A DNA stretch of 64,000 bases from DYRB01 sp963845265 (GTDB lineage: Bacteria > Pseudomonadota > Gammaproteobacteria > Chromatiales > Chromatiaceae), in assembly GCA_963845265.1 (NCBI GenBank), contig CAWJRN010000019.1, positions 1 through 64,000 on the forward strand, read 5' to 3'. Every line of letters starts with the position of its first letter. Within the stretch, counting starts at the first letter, position 1. Below the pieces are notes generated by a model. That model saw only the letters and a list, made by a program, of their open reading frames with translations. It did no database searches and had not been told where the DNA came from. The translations under genes and the position numbers were made by a program. Below are positions 1 through 8,000 of this stretch, in pieces.

Positions 1-13
1 AGATAAGGGGTCA

Positions 14-1856
14 GTGCGGCCTGGCAAGGCCGCGTGTTCTAGCGGGTGTGAATCCCGCCTGGGTAATCGTGAGCCGCGAGCCCAGTATCGAGCCTTGCGG
101 CGCGACTGGTAACAGGCGCGTCGATGCGTAGGCACGAAAGCAGGCGAGGTGCAAAGGTAACGGGTGAAGCCGACCTTGAAGGTGTTGAGCCCCGAAAGTT
201 TCGGTTGGAGAGTGCCGACGGTTTTGGCCCGCCGGCAGGCAACAATCCGTGTTGCGCTATGGCGAGCGGCACGGATACTCCCCGGGGTCCGAGGCCGTGT
301 CGAGCCTGACATTGAGAACACGCGGTAACCAGGGAGATCCGCGCATCGGTCCGCTGGAGGCGGGCACCTGCGAACAAGTGTAAAAGCGAGGACGCGGGCG
401 GTGGTGTGTGGAAGTCGGAGCCATCCATACGAGCTGTGACGCCCGGTAATGCGGGTCGAGCAAAGGGGTGGCGGTTTGAGACAACGCGAGAGCGAAACAC
501 GGCCCTACGCCGAGAGGACTTAAGACCGTGACAACCAAACTTGAGCGTTTCACACTGATGGCGCGCGAAGAGCCGCACACGCGGTTCACCTCCCTGATGG
601 GGTTGTTGTTTGACCCCGAGGGGTTGCGCGAGAGCTTCGGGCGACAAGACGGACGCAAGGCGCCTGGAGTCGATGGGATCAGGAAAGACGACTACGGACA
701 GGGCGTGGAGGCGCGACTTACGGACCTGTCGGCACGGATACGCCGACTGGGCTACCAGCCAACGCCGGTGCGGCGCACCTACATCCCGAAAGGGGACGGG
801 CGGCATCGTCCGCTCGGGGTGCCGAGCTTCGAGGACCGCTTGGTCCAAGATCGGCTCAGCCAAATCCTGCAGGCGATATGGGAACCCGAGTTCTGCGACT
901 GCTCGTATGGCTTTCGCCCTGAGCGCAGCGCGCACGATGCGCTGCGGCGGATTGCGGAAGTCATCACCAATGGGCGGACGCAGTGGGTGGTTGAGGCAGA
1001 TATCAAAGGCTTCTTCGACCATCTCTCGCATGCCCACTTAATGCGCTTCCTGGAACATCGCATCGCCGATCCGAATTTCCTGCGGATCGTGCGGCGCTTC
1101 CTGAAGGCCGGCATCATGGAAGACGGGACGTTTACGGCGAGTGATGCAGGCGCCCCGCAAGGGGGCCTGGTCTCGCCCGTGTTGAGCAACATCTACCTGC
1201 ACTACGTGCTCGACCTGTGGTTCGAGAAACGGTTTGCGGTGAGCTGCACGGGCAACGCCTACCTAATCCGCTATGCGGACGACTACGTCGCCTGTTTCGA
1301 GCAAGAAGCCGACGCTCGGGCCTTCCTAGGGGCGATGACCGAACGGCTCGCAGAGTTCGACCTGGAAATCGAGCCGACCAAGACCGCGCTGTTGCGCTTC
1401 GGCAGCCAGTGCCTGGGCAAATCAGTTGCCAGGCCACACGGAGAACGGACCTTTAGCTTCCTCGGCTTTACCCACCACGTTGGGCGGAGTCGGCGGGGGC
1501 GTTTCGTGGTCGGGCGCAAAACCGATGCCAAGCGGATGCATAAAAAGCTCAAGTTGCTGAGTGAGCACCTGCGGCGTTTACGCTCGGAAGGCGGCAAGGC
1601 CATGCTGGCATTCTTTGTCCGGCATGTGCGCGGTCACATTCAGTACTACGGCGTCAGCGGTAATAGCCGAGGTCTGGCGGCCTATCTCTACGCGGCCTCC
1701 GGCCTGTTGTTCAAATGGCTCAATCGGCGCAGCCAGCGTCGTTCGCTGACGTGGAAGCGTTTTACTGCGTACATTCGTCCCATGTTCCCCCGCGCCAGGA
1801 TTCTCCATGACCTATATCCCATCCCTTGGTGGAAGACTCAAACTGGGAGCCGGATG
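14..1856 (+). mobile_element. Group II intron, 5' part through the 5' strand of domain V
   Basis: The segment opens with GTGCGGC, a good match to the group II intron 5' end consensus GUGYG. About 500 nt of structured leader follow, then a reverse transcriptase/maturase gene. Near the end of that gene the GAGCCGGATG typical of the 5' strand of domain V appears at 1847-1856. The matching 3' strand, CATCCGGCTC, is found only at 5256-5265, after a RIT element, so the intron appears to have been split by a later insertion. The leader resembles a second, inverted remnant at 5460-5712. The exact 3' end and domain VI were not defined by reading. Assignment as an intron is firm; the split inside domain V is inferred from the complementary arms. 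Confidence 0.8.
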
Positions 1857-1889
1857 GTTAATGTGGCGCAGCCCGTTATGTGGCGGTGA
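528..1889 (+). CDS. ltrA: Group II intron reverse transcriptase/maturase (LtrA-like)
   Basis: The 453-residue protein carries the reverse transcriptase palm motifs: SYGFRPERSAHDAL, the Asp of VVEADIKGFFDH, GAPQGGLVSPVLSNIYLH and the catalytic YADD of IRYADDYVACF. A maturase/X-domain stretch with LKLLSEHLRRLRSEGG and HIQYYGVSGN follows. Such proteins splice and mobilise their own intron. The start is a GTG; no better upstream start is obvious. The C-terminal residues after GSRM are read from the inserted RIT element, because GSRM is encoded by the 5' strand of intron domain V. The last dozen residues are therefore foreign. A C-terminal endonuclease domain was not seen. Confidence 0.9.
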   Translation: MTTKLERFTLMAREEPHTRFTSLMGLLFDPEGLRESFGRQDGRKAPGVDGIRKDDYGQGVEARLTDLSARIRRLGYQPTPVRRTYIPKGDGRHRPLGVPSFEDRLVQDRLSQILQAIWEPEFCDCSYGFRPERSAHDALRRIAEVITNGRTQWVVEADIKGFFDHLSHAHLMRFLEHRIADPNFLRIVRRFLKAGIMEDGTFTASDAGAPQGGLVSPVLSNIYLHYVLDLWFEKRFAVSCTGNAYLIRYADDYVACFEQEADARAFLGAMTERLAEFDLEIEPTKTALLRFGSQCLGKSVARPHGERTFSFLGFTHHVGRSRRGRFVVGRKTDAKRMHKKLKLLSEHLRRLRSEGGKAMLAFFVRHVRGHIQYYGVSGNSRGLAAYLYAASGLLFKWLNRRSQRRSLTWKRFTAYIRPMFPRARILHDLYPIPWWKTQTGSRMVNVAQPVMWR

Positions 1890-1942
1890 AACTCTAACAC
1901 GCTGTCCGCGTTAGCCTCATCGGAGGCTGGGCGCCACATAAC
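1857..1942 (+). repeat. RIT left terminus with inverted subrepeats
   Basis: The terminus carries GTTATGTGGCG at 1874-1884 and its inverse CGCCACATAAC at 1932-1942, spaced as a pair of tyrosine recombinase binding arms. The outer 25 bases are nearly the reverse complement of the right terminus. Confidence 0.7.
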
Positions 1943-1956
1943 CATGTCTGATGTCG

Positions 1957-1986
1957 GTCAGATCTCTTTTACATAGGAGATCTGAC
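1957..1986 (+). promoter_or_regulatory. Hairpin over the ritA translation start
   Basis: GTCAGATCTC at 1957-1966 and GAGATCTGAC at 1977-1986 are perfect 10-base inverted repeats with a 10-base loop. The repeat ends one base before the ATG at 1988 and includes the AGGAGA-like ribosome binding site in its 3' arm. It could limit translation of the first recombinase or serve as a protein site. Confidence 0.45.
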
Positions 1987-1987
1987 A

Positions 1988-3232
1988 ATGTTCGACAAGC
2001 TTTTCAAACGACCTTGCACAATCGCTCGTCAGCTCAAGGCTCCGCTGGCATCGGAACGAGCGTCCTTCCTCGCTCAACGAGCCGCGGACGGGGCGGCGCC
2101 GGATACCTTGGTGCGCGTAGCGCGGGAGCTTGTTGTCGTCGTTCGGGAACTGGACCTGACCTCCTGCCACTTGATCACGCCCGCGGCGGTCGAGGCGGCC
2201 GCCGGGCGCTGGGCCAGGCAACAGAGACGTCGGCGTCGGGCCCGCACTCTTCAGTGGTCGCGGGTCTTTTTCCTGCAGACCGCGACCGCCTGGCTCCGGT
2301 ACTTGGGTCGCCTGTACATCCCGGAATCCGCGCCGAAGCCCTTTGCCCCCCTGGTAGAGGCCTTCGCCAGCTACTTGCAGCAAGAACGTGGGCTGTCGAC
2401 GGCAACGATGGCCAATTACCAGTGGCATGTTCAGCGCTTTCTCACCGACTTCAGCGTGCGACAGTGTCCCTTCGCGGAGGTTTGCGTTGAGGATGCCGAT
2501 GCGTTTCTCGCCCGCCAAGGGACGCATTGGTGCCGCGTGTCCGTCGCCAGCAGTGCCAAGGCACTCAGAGCATTCTTTCGGTACGCCGAGGACCAAGGGT
2601 GGTGCCGGGCCGGATTCGCATCAGCGATCGAAAGTCCCCGCCTGTTCCGCGACGAAACGTTGCCGGCCGGTCCTGCCTGGGAAGACCTCCAGCCAGCTTA
2701 TTCCGGCGGCCGACAGTCAGTACCCGCGTCACATCCGCGATCGCGCCATCTTGCTGTTCTTTGCCGTCTATGGCCTGCGCAGCGGTGAGGTGGCCAGGCT
2801 GCGGCTCGAGGACATTGACTGGGCCAACGAGCGCATAACGATTGCCCGCGCCAAGCAGCACTGCTCCCAACTCTACCCCCTGAACCATGAAGTGGGCAGC
2901 GCCATCGTGCGCTACCTCCAAGAGGTGCGCCCCGTTGTGGGCGCCGCGAGGTCTTCCTCACCCTCAGGGCCCCTTTCCGCCCTCTCTCGGCTGGCGCGCT
3001 CTACCACGTGACCCGTAGTCGTTTGGACCACCTGGGTATCCAGACTCCCCACTGCGGTCCCCATGCCCTGCGCCACGCCTGTGCCTGTCATCTCCTGGCC
3101 GAAGGCTTGTCTCTGGATGCCATCGGCGATCATCTTGGCCATCGCAGCCTCAGCAGCACCCGTCACTATGCCAAAGTCGATTTAGCGGGGCTGCGTGAGG
3201 TGGCGCGGTTCGACTTGGGAGGGCTGCTATGA
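1988..3232 (+). pseudogene. ritA: RIT tyrosine recombinase A, two frameshifts
   Basis: The N-terminal SAM-like core-binding half runs in one frame to about 2692. The catalytic half continues one frame over (RAILLFFAVYGLRSGEVARL) to about 2945, then the original frame resumes with REVFLTLRAPF, HALRHACACHLL and TRHYAKVD. All catalytic elements of a tyrosine recombinase (R, HxxR, GH, Y) are therefore present, but in two frames. The apparent lesions are an extra base in the C run near 2693 and a missing base near 2945, which compensate. Without them the product would be about 414 residues. Either the gene is dead or the assembly has two errors. It would be the first gene of the RIT trio. Confidence 0.75.
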
Positions 3233-4173
3233 ATCTCGCCCAGGTCGTTCACGACTATGTCGCACTCAAGCAATCGATGGGGTCGCGTTTTCGCACGGAA
3301 GCCACCATCCTGAAAGCCTTCTGCAAGGCGGTGGGTGCTGTTGCCATCACCGACGTCGAGCCGCAGCAGGTAGCAAGCTACCTCGCCGGTTCTGGACCCG
3401 TGACCCGGCATTGGCACCGCAAGTATGAAGCGTTGAGCGGCTTCTATCGCTTCGCGCTGGGTCGGGGCTATGTGACGCTGTCGCCGTTGCCCAAGACGGT
3501 GCCTAAGCGGCCCCAACCATTTCGGCCTTACATTTTCCCCGAGGAGGAATTGCATCGCCTGTTCAAGGCCGCTGGCGAACTCGATACACCGCGCATGGCG
3601 CTCCAAGGAGCGACCCTGCGTCCACTCTTGCTGTTGCTCTACGGGGCCGGACTGCGCATCAGTGAGGCCCTCGCGCTGACCCTCGCCGATGTCGACCTCA
3701 GCGCGAGCTTGCTCACCATCCGCGAGAGCAAATTCTACAAAACACGGCTGGTCCCGATTGGCCCTCGGTTGACGGCGGTGCTCAGGACCTACACCGACGA
3801 TCAGCGCCGGCAGGGTTATGCGAACGATCCCGCCAGTCCTTTTTTTGTTACCCGCACCGGCACCGCAGTGACGCGGGGCATGGCCGAACGTGCCTTTGCC
3901 CGTCTGCGCGACATCGCTGGCATCGCGCGCGAGGATGGCGCGCGCTATCAACCCCGCCTCCATGATTTACGCCACGCCATGGCCGTTCACCGCCTCGTCG
4001 CCTGGTACCGCGAGGGCGCCGATGTACAACGGCTGTTGCCGCAACTGGCCACCTACCTGGGTCATGTCGATGTAGCGGCCACCCAGCGCTATCTGGCTAT
4101 GACGCCGGAATTGCTTCGTGAAGCCAGTCGTCGCTATGAGCGCTACGCCCAGCCGGAGGTAAATCATGAATGA
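3229..4173 (+). CDS. ritB: RIT tyrosine recombinase B
   Basis: The 314-residue tyrosine recombinase has an N-terminal core-binding domain (about 1-95) and a catalytic domain with YGAGLRISEALAL (first Arg), LHDLRHAMAVHRL (HxxR), a GHVDVAATQRY stretch and the nucleophilic Tyr. Its ATG overlaps the TGA of the preceding gene (ATGA), which implies translational coupling. It is the middle member of the RIT trio. The ORF is intact and the start is fixed by the overlap. Confidence 0.85.
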   Translation: MNLAQVVHDYVALKQSMGSRFRTEATILKAFCKAVGAVAITDVEPQQVASYLAGSGPVTRHWHRKYEALSGFYRFALGRGYVTLSPLPKTVPKRPQPFRPYIFPEEELHRLFKAAGELDTPRMALQGATLRPLLLLLYGAGLRISEALALTLADVDLSASLLTIRESKFYKTRLVPIGPRLTAVLRTYTDDQRRQGYANDPASPFFVTRTGTAVTRGMAERAFARLRDIAGIAREDGARYQPRLHDLRHAMAVHRLVAWYREGADVQRLLPQLATYLGHVDVAATQRYLAMTPELLREASRRYERYAQPEVNHE

Positions 4174-5161
4174 CACAGCGCTACTGGGTCCCTGGGTCCG
4201 CCGTTTCCTCCTTGAGCATCTTATCGTCGAACGCAATCTTTCGCGTCAGACACAGCTGAGCTACCGCGATACGCTACGGCTCCTGCTGCCTTTCGTCGCC
4301 GGCCAGTGTCATCAATCCCTTGACCAACTGACCGTGGAGCAAGTCAGCGCCGAGCGCGTACGCGCCTTCCTGCAGTATGTCGAGGAGGAGCGTCGGTGCA
4401 CAAGTGCGACGCGCAATCAACGCCTGGCCGCCATCCGTACCTTGGCAGGCTTCGTGGCCGAGCACAGTCCAGAGCATATTGCCTGGTGCGGAGAAATCCG
4501 CCGCATTCCCTTCAAGAAGACAGTCCAGCCGGGGGTTCCCTATCTGGAAAAACCCGAAATCGATGCCCTGCTCAGGGCCCCGGATCGCGATACCATCCAA
4601 GGTCGGCGCGACTATGCGCTGTTGCTCTTCCTCTACAACTCAGGGGCAAGAGCGAGCGAGGCAGCAGGACTGAGGATCGCCGACCTCGACTTGGCGCAAC
4701 CGGCGGTCCGACTGCTGGGCAAAGGCAACAAGATCCGCTATTGCCCCCTGTGGCCGGCGACCGTACAGACCATCACCCCGCTGGTGGCGGATCGCGCGCC
4801 CATCCAGGCGGTCTTTCTCAATCGACGCGGCCAACCGATCACGCGCTTCGGCATCCACACGTTGGTGGAACGTTGCGCCCAAAAAGCGACTGCCGAGGTT
4901 CCTTCACTGGCCAGCAAACGCGTCAGCCCGCATACGGTTCGACATACCGCAGCGGTTTTTCTCCTGCGTGCCGGCGTGGACATCAACACGATCCGAGCCT
5001 GGCTCGGGCATGCCTCGATCAACACCACCCACGTCTACGCCGAGTTCGACCTAGAGATGAAGGCCAAGGCTTTGGCAAAATGCGACATCACCGCAGATAC
5101 AATGCCGGTGAAACACTGGGCCAACGATGTTTCCTTGATGGCATTTCTACAATCACTGTAG
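4166..5161 (+). CDS. ritC: RIT tyrosine recombinase C
   Basis: The 331-residue tyrosine recombinase has a core-binding domain in the first 110 residues and then NSGARASEAAGLRI (Arg I), PHTVRHTAAVFLL (HxxR), GHASINTTHVYAEFD (His and the Tyr nucleophile). It starts 8 bases inside the end of ritB and finishes about 10 bases before the right terminal inverted repeats. It resembles XerD-like phage integrases. As third member of the RIT trio it presumably acts together with the other two; the division of labour within RIT trios is not established by this sequence. Confidence 0.85.
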   Translation: MNDTALLGPWVRRFLLEHLIVERNLSRQTQLSYRDTLRLLLPFVAGQCHQSLDQLTVEQVSAERVRAFLQYVEEERRCTSATRNQRLAAIRTLAGFVAEHSPEHIAWCGEIRRIPFKKTVQPGVPYLEKPEIDALLRAPDRDTIQGRRDYALLLFLYNSGARASEAAGLRIADLDLAQPAVRLLGKGNKIRYCPLWPATVQTITPLVADRAPIQAVFLNRRGQPITRFGIHTLVERCAQKATAEVPSLASKRVSPHTVRHTAAVFLLRAGVDINTIRAWLGHASINTTHVYAEFDLEMKAKALAKCDITADTMPVKHWANDVSLMAFLQSL

Positions 5162-5170
5162 GCTCTTCCG

Positions 5171-5255
5171 GTTATGTGGCACCCGGCTGCCCGCAGACTA
5201 GCACCTACAGCCTCTACGGGCCGGAGCGCCACATAACGGGCTACGCCACATTACA
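5171..5255 (-). repeat. RIT right terminus with inverted subrepeats
   Basis: GTTATGTGGC at 5171-5180 and GCGCCACATAAC at 5226-5237 form an inverted pair. They are followed by GGGCTACGCCACATTA, which mirrors the left terminus at about 1858-1873. The arrangement matches the left end in reverse. Confidence 0.7.
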
Positions 5256-5265
5256 CATCCGGCTC
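5256..5265 (+). other. 3' strand of the interrupted group II intron domain V
   Basis: CATCCGGCTC is the exact complement of GAGCCGGATG at 1847-1856. In intact introns of this type the two strands are separated only by a short stem and tetraloop. Here they flank the RIT element. What follows to about 5340 should hold domain VI and the 3' splice site, but I could not place them with confidence. Confidence 0.55.
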
Positions 5266-5348
5266 CTCGATCAGTCATTCAGCAAGCCTCCGCTCTTCGA
5301 AAGGGGTTCAGGTCGGTGCGGATGCGCGCGCGGGGCCAACCAACCCAG

Positions 5349-5452
5349 CAGGCGCTGGGGTCAGGTCTCGCTTCGTAGCACAGGCGCTGGGGTCAAGCAC
5401 AGGCGCTGGGGTCACACAGGCGCTGGGGTCAGGTCTCGCTTCGTAGCATGCC
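5349..5452 (+). repeat. Four copies of a 15-base direct repeat
   Basis: CAGGCGCTGGGGTCA occurs at 5349, 5381, 5400 and 5417. The first and last copies are followed by GGTCTCGCTTCGTAGCA. The GGGGTCA ending is shared with the REP-like palindromes at 5734, 8323 and 10271 and with the repeats near 7414. It looks like a small array grown from REP-type sequence. There is no gene here. Confidence 0.75.
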
Positions 5453-5459
5453 CCCTCGC

Positions 5460-5712
5460 GCTGTGTTCTCGACGTCAAGCGCGACACCGGCTCGGCCCCG
5501 AGGAGCACCCGCGGTGCTCGCCGTCACGACAACCCCGGTTGTTGCCTGCCGGGGGGGCAAACCCGCCGGCACTCTCTAACGATAAACTTTTCTGGGCTCA
5601 ACACCCGCAAGGTCGGCTCCACCCGTTCCCCTTGCACCTCGCCTTCTTTCGTTCCTACGCATCGACACGCCCGTTACCGGCCGCACCGCAAGGCTCGATA
5701 TTGGACTCGCGG
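5460..5712 (-). mobile_element. Group II intron remnant, inverted
   Basis: The reverse complement of this stretch follows the leader of the intron at 1-528 from about its base 60 to base 310. Shared words include TATCGAGCCTTGCGG, GTCGATGCGTAGG, GAAAG..GGCGAGGTGCAA and GTTGAGCCC. The extreme 5' end and all of the coding part are missing. It is a diverged second intron copy in opposite orientation to the first, lying just outside the RIT element. Confidence 0.75.
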
Positions 5713-5733
5713 CGCACAAGGGGTTGGGAGTCA

Positions 5734-5768
5734 GGTCTTGACTTGTGCCAGTGGCACAAGTCAAGACC
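5734..5768. repeat. REP-like perfect palindrome, copy 1
   Basis: GGTCTTGACTTGTGCCA and its exact inverse surround a single central base. It opens the first of three related repeat units and is preceded by a GTCA tail shared with other short repeats of this region. Confidence 0.75.
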
Positions 5769-5810
5769 CTATGCCCGCTCTATGCCCCCGACCCTATGCC
5801 CCCTTTAAAT

Positions 5811-5857
5811 CACCGGACCATTTGCGTTAATTCGCGTGATTTGCGGCCGAATTTCTG
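5811..5857 (+). repeat. TTTGCGTTAATTCGCG repeat, copy 1
   Basis: The stretch CCGGACCATTTGCGTTAATT plus GCGTGATTTGCGG recurs upstream of all three secreted-protein genes (8375 and 10325). It recurs in a diverged form downstream of gshA at 21672-21713. It is a dispersed intergenic repeat of unknown function. Confidence 0.65.
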
Positions 5858-6001
5858 TTTCCGGGTTGAACGTTCCGAGCGACAAATGTAACGCGGAACT
5901 CAACGAACCGTTAGTCCCAGTAGCGTCTTGCAATCCCGCCCTGGCGCGCGCCATCACGCGCAACAGATTGTTTATATGCCTCTTTTATTTCATCCAGAAA
6001 G

Positions 6002-6018
6002 TTGGCACGGCAGGTGCT
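6002..6018 (+). promoter_or_regulatory. Sigma-54 promoter, copy 1
   Basis: TTGGCACGGCAGGTGCT matches the sigma-54 consensus YTGGCACGRNNNTTGCW, with GG and GC at the -24 and -12 spacing. The transcript would begin about 58 bases before the ATG at 6088. The same box precedes both paralogues. Confidence 0.7.
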
Positions 6019-6087
6019 TAATCCAGGATAAGCACCGACATAAGGTCGCTGCCACTTCCCAAACAAGCAAAACCTGGAGATACCAAA

Positions 6088-6393
6088 ATGACCAAGACCA
6101 TCACCATTCTCACCGCCTCCACCCTGGCCCTAATCACCAATGCCGCCAGCGCATTCGACTTCTACGGCGGGTTCACCAATCAGGAGACCGTCCCCAACAT
6201 CCAGAGCCAGGGTCATGCGACCTCAAGCCACACCTGGACGTCGCTGGATGCACTGCAGGCCGGCAACCCGGACAGCTCGGTGCGAGTCACCTCCGACTAT
6301 ATCCAGGTGATGGATGCGACGGCACCGCGCGTCAGCTCGCTCGATGCCCTGACGGCAGGCAGTCCCGACAGCAGCGTCCAAGCGGCGAGCTAG
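6088..6393 (+). CDS. Small secreted protein of unknown family, paralogue 1
   Basis: The 101-residue product starts with a Sec signal peptide (KTITILTASTLALITNAASA, cleavage likely before FDFYGG). The mature part has two copies of a motif, SLDALQAGNPDSSV and SLDALTAGSPDSSV, about 35 residues apart. There are no cysteines and no membrane segment after the signal, so it is probably periplasmic or exported. I do not recognise the family. GGAG lies 12 bases before the ATG. A sigma-54-type promoter lies upstream and a strong hairpin downstream. Two near-identical paralogues sit at 8653 and 10600; this one has V52 and R where the others have I and H. Confidence 0.8.
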   Translation: MTKTITILTASTLALITNAASAFDFYGGFTNQETVPNIQSQGHATSSHTWTSLDALQAGNPDSSVRVTSDYIQVMDATAPRVSSLDALTAGSPDSSVQAAS

Positions 6394-6426
6394 GGCCCTC
6401 AAGAAAACGACAGGTACGCAAGCCAA

Positions 6427-6463
6427 GACCAGCGGGACGGGGTAAAACCCCCTCCCGCTGGTC
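6427..6463 (+). terminator. Hairpin after secreted-protein gene 1
   Basis: GACCAGCGGGA...GGGGT and its complement form a long GC-rich stem with a 4-base loop of A. No run of T follows. It lies between convergent sequences, the secreted-protein gene and the thiC fragment, and may act in both directions. This copy has lost a G in the 3' arm. Confidence 0.55.
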
Positions 6464-6484
6464 GTATTGGTGACCAAAAACCTG

Positions 6485-6754
6485 CTACTGCACTTCCCGA
6501 TAGATCTCCGCCCCTCCTTCACGACCTCCTGCGCCTTGTCCTTCATGCCCTCGGCGTCGGCGATGCGCTTGGCCTTGGCGTAGTCGCGCACGTCCTGGGT
6601 GATCTTCATGGAGCAGAAGTGGGCGACCTTGTTGGCCTCGTGAGACATGGTCTCATCGTGGAATTCCCACGCCCGCTCGGGGTCGAGGGGCAGGTTGAAC
6701 TGGTCCTCCCAGCGGAACTCGAAGTGCGGATTGGACAGGGCATTGTCGCGGACT
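6485..6754 (-). pseudogene. thiC 3' fragment, copy 1
   Basis: The minus strand encodes the C-terminal 90 or so residues of ThiC (FEFRWEDQFNLPLDPERAW, VAHFCSMKITQDVRDYAKAK, ending IYREVQ). It lacks everything upstream. Compared with the intact thiC at 15358-17250 it has lost 24 bases between direct repeats, removing CGPHFCSM and with it two of the three [4Fe-4S] cysteines. It also lacks codons for ALAEG-type residues and carries frameshifts. It cannot make a working enzyme. The same fragment recurs at 9050 and 10997. Confidence 0.8.
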
Positions 6755-7153
6755 GGAACCAGGCCAGATACGCTCTAATGCGGTTGTGGATACTCCGCAT
6801 CATTACCCTGGAGCCCTCCGGAATGGGCAAATTTTTCTTTCGGGTGCTGCCGAGTTCCCGAGGCACACCGAAAGCCCTGGATTCTCGGCGCGCCTCGTGC
6901 CCCGGCGGTCTTGGTCATGAGCTCGGCCGCCACGCTAACCGCGAGGTCGTTGGTCCGCTATGCAGACCCATCGCCGCTGGCCGGAATTATGATCAAGGCC
7001 TGCCCCGGCACACGCTGGGGCTAGCGCTTGCGCGAATGCGTTCACAATCTCGAACCGCGAGAACCAAGACCTCCTGGCCGAATGGATTGAGCAGCGCGAT
7101 ACCGCAGCCCTTGAAGGACCCCTGACCCCGCATATGCCGCATTTGTGTGTCGT

Positions 7154-7173
7154 TTATGCCGCACGCGGCATAA
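7154..7173. repeat. Palindrome and TTATGCCGAGTC repeats
   Basis: TTATGCCGC, two bases, GCGGCATAA form a perfect palindrome. ATTATGCCGAGTC follows twice, at about 7180 and 7197. This resembles recombinase-site clusters at mobile element ends, but no recombinase gene is present here. Confidence 0.5.
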
Positions 7174-7397
7174 GAGGCATTATGCCGAGTCCCGGATTAT
7201 GCCGAGTCAGGACTCACGCTCCAGATATTTTGGTAATTATTCTAGACAGTTACGCGATGTTCTCTTGGATCGTTGCTCAGCATAATCCCGACGTTCGACC
7301 GAGTGCCTATCCAGGTTGTCGGATCGCGGACCAACTGTAACCGCTTGGTTTTTCAAGGGGTTCTGGGCTTGTGTTTCTTGTCGTATTGCCGACAAGC

Positions 7398-7480
7398 GGG
7401 GTGGCGGGGGTCCGGGTGGCGGGGGTCAGTTCTCTCATCGTTGCACGGGGTGGCGGGGGTCAGTTCTCTCATCGTTGCAT
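7398..7480 (+). repeat. Tandem GGTGGCGGGGGTC repeats
   Basis: GGTGGCGGGGGTC occurs three times. The last two copies are embedded in a unit of about 31 bases that continues CAGTTCTCTCATCGTTGCA (7414-7445 and 7448-7479). The unit shares its GGGGGTCA core with the repeats at 5349-5452. Confidence 0.7.
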
Positions 7481-7914
7481 AGGGGGAGACGGAGGCCAGA
7501 CTTTTCCTTAAGACTTCTGGCGGGAGAGCAGCCCCTTGCCCCCTGTGCCACCCCCTGTTCCTCTTGCACCACCGGTCTCGCTCGATTCCCGAGAAAGACA
7601 GCGCAGGCCGCTCATCGCACATTGCTTCCAGAGGTCCGCGCGGAGAGACTGCGGCCAGACCGAGGAATCGCGAGAGCTTTTTTCGTCTCGATGGGCCGGT
7701 CGTCCGTGATGACCGGTTTCCATTGTAGAGCTGCCACGTTGCGCAACAAGGTGAGTGTTGGCTGTGGGTCGGAGACCGACCCTCAGCATCCACTAGTCTC
7801 GGAATCTCGCTGCGACGGTCGCTGAACGGCGATTTGCTGTCCTTGATCCGTGCCCGTCGAATGGTTACGGGACGCGTGGCTCAGGACCACCGTCGGCCGC
7901 GCCTAGCAGCGCGG

Positions 7915-8000
7915 ACGCCGCTCCAGCCCGGTGCGGTCATCTCCGGGGGATGCGTACCAAGGCGTCGAGCGAGAAACCCGCGTTGTCCCCGGTGAGGGTC
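7915..8000 (-). pseudogene. IS91-family transposase scrap
   Basis: The minus strand encodes a GFSLDALVRIP-like stretch that aligns with GFSLDASVRIAGPDRAG of the IS91-family transposase at 61547-62971. Shared DNA includes GCGTCGAGCGAGAAACC. The flanks do not continue the match. Confidence 0.55.

Larger units (their letters stand above)
1857..5255 (+). mobile_element. RIT element (recombinases in trio)
   Basis: Three consecutive tyrosine recombinase genes on one strand overlap by a few bases (3229/3232 and 4166/4173), the hallmark of RIT elements. The ends are inverted. The left end reads TTAATGTGGCGCAGCCCG and the reverse complement of the right end reads GTAATGTGGCGTAGCCCG, both continuing into TTATGTGGCG. 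Each end also contains an internal inverted copy of GTTATGTGGC, giving paired recombinase-type sites. The outer bases abut the two strands of group II intron domain V. Known RIT elements have this three-gene layout with inverted termini. The first recombinase is frameshifted, so this copy may not move by itself. Confidence 0.8.

Noticed and set aside
39..1037. Minus-strand frame of 332 codons over the intron
   Set aside because: It covers structured intron RNA sequence and the maturase gene in antisense and resembles nothing.
5349..5452. CRISPR array
   Set aside because: Repeat units are 15 bases with spacers of 2 to 17 bases, no cas gene is near, and the words match REP-type repeats.
4396..5808. 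Plus-strand frame of 470 codons through ritC and beyond
   Set aside because: Out-of-frame reading of ritC that runs on through terminal repeats and an intron remnant.
7353..7793. Minus-strand frame of 146 codons
   Set aside because: It reads through the tandem GGTGGCGGGGGTC repeats, has biased composition and no domain. A second overlapping frame looks equally plausible, so neither is supported.
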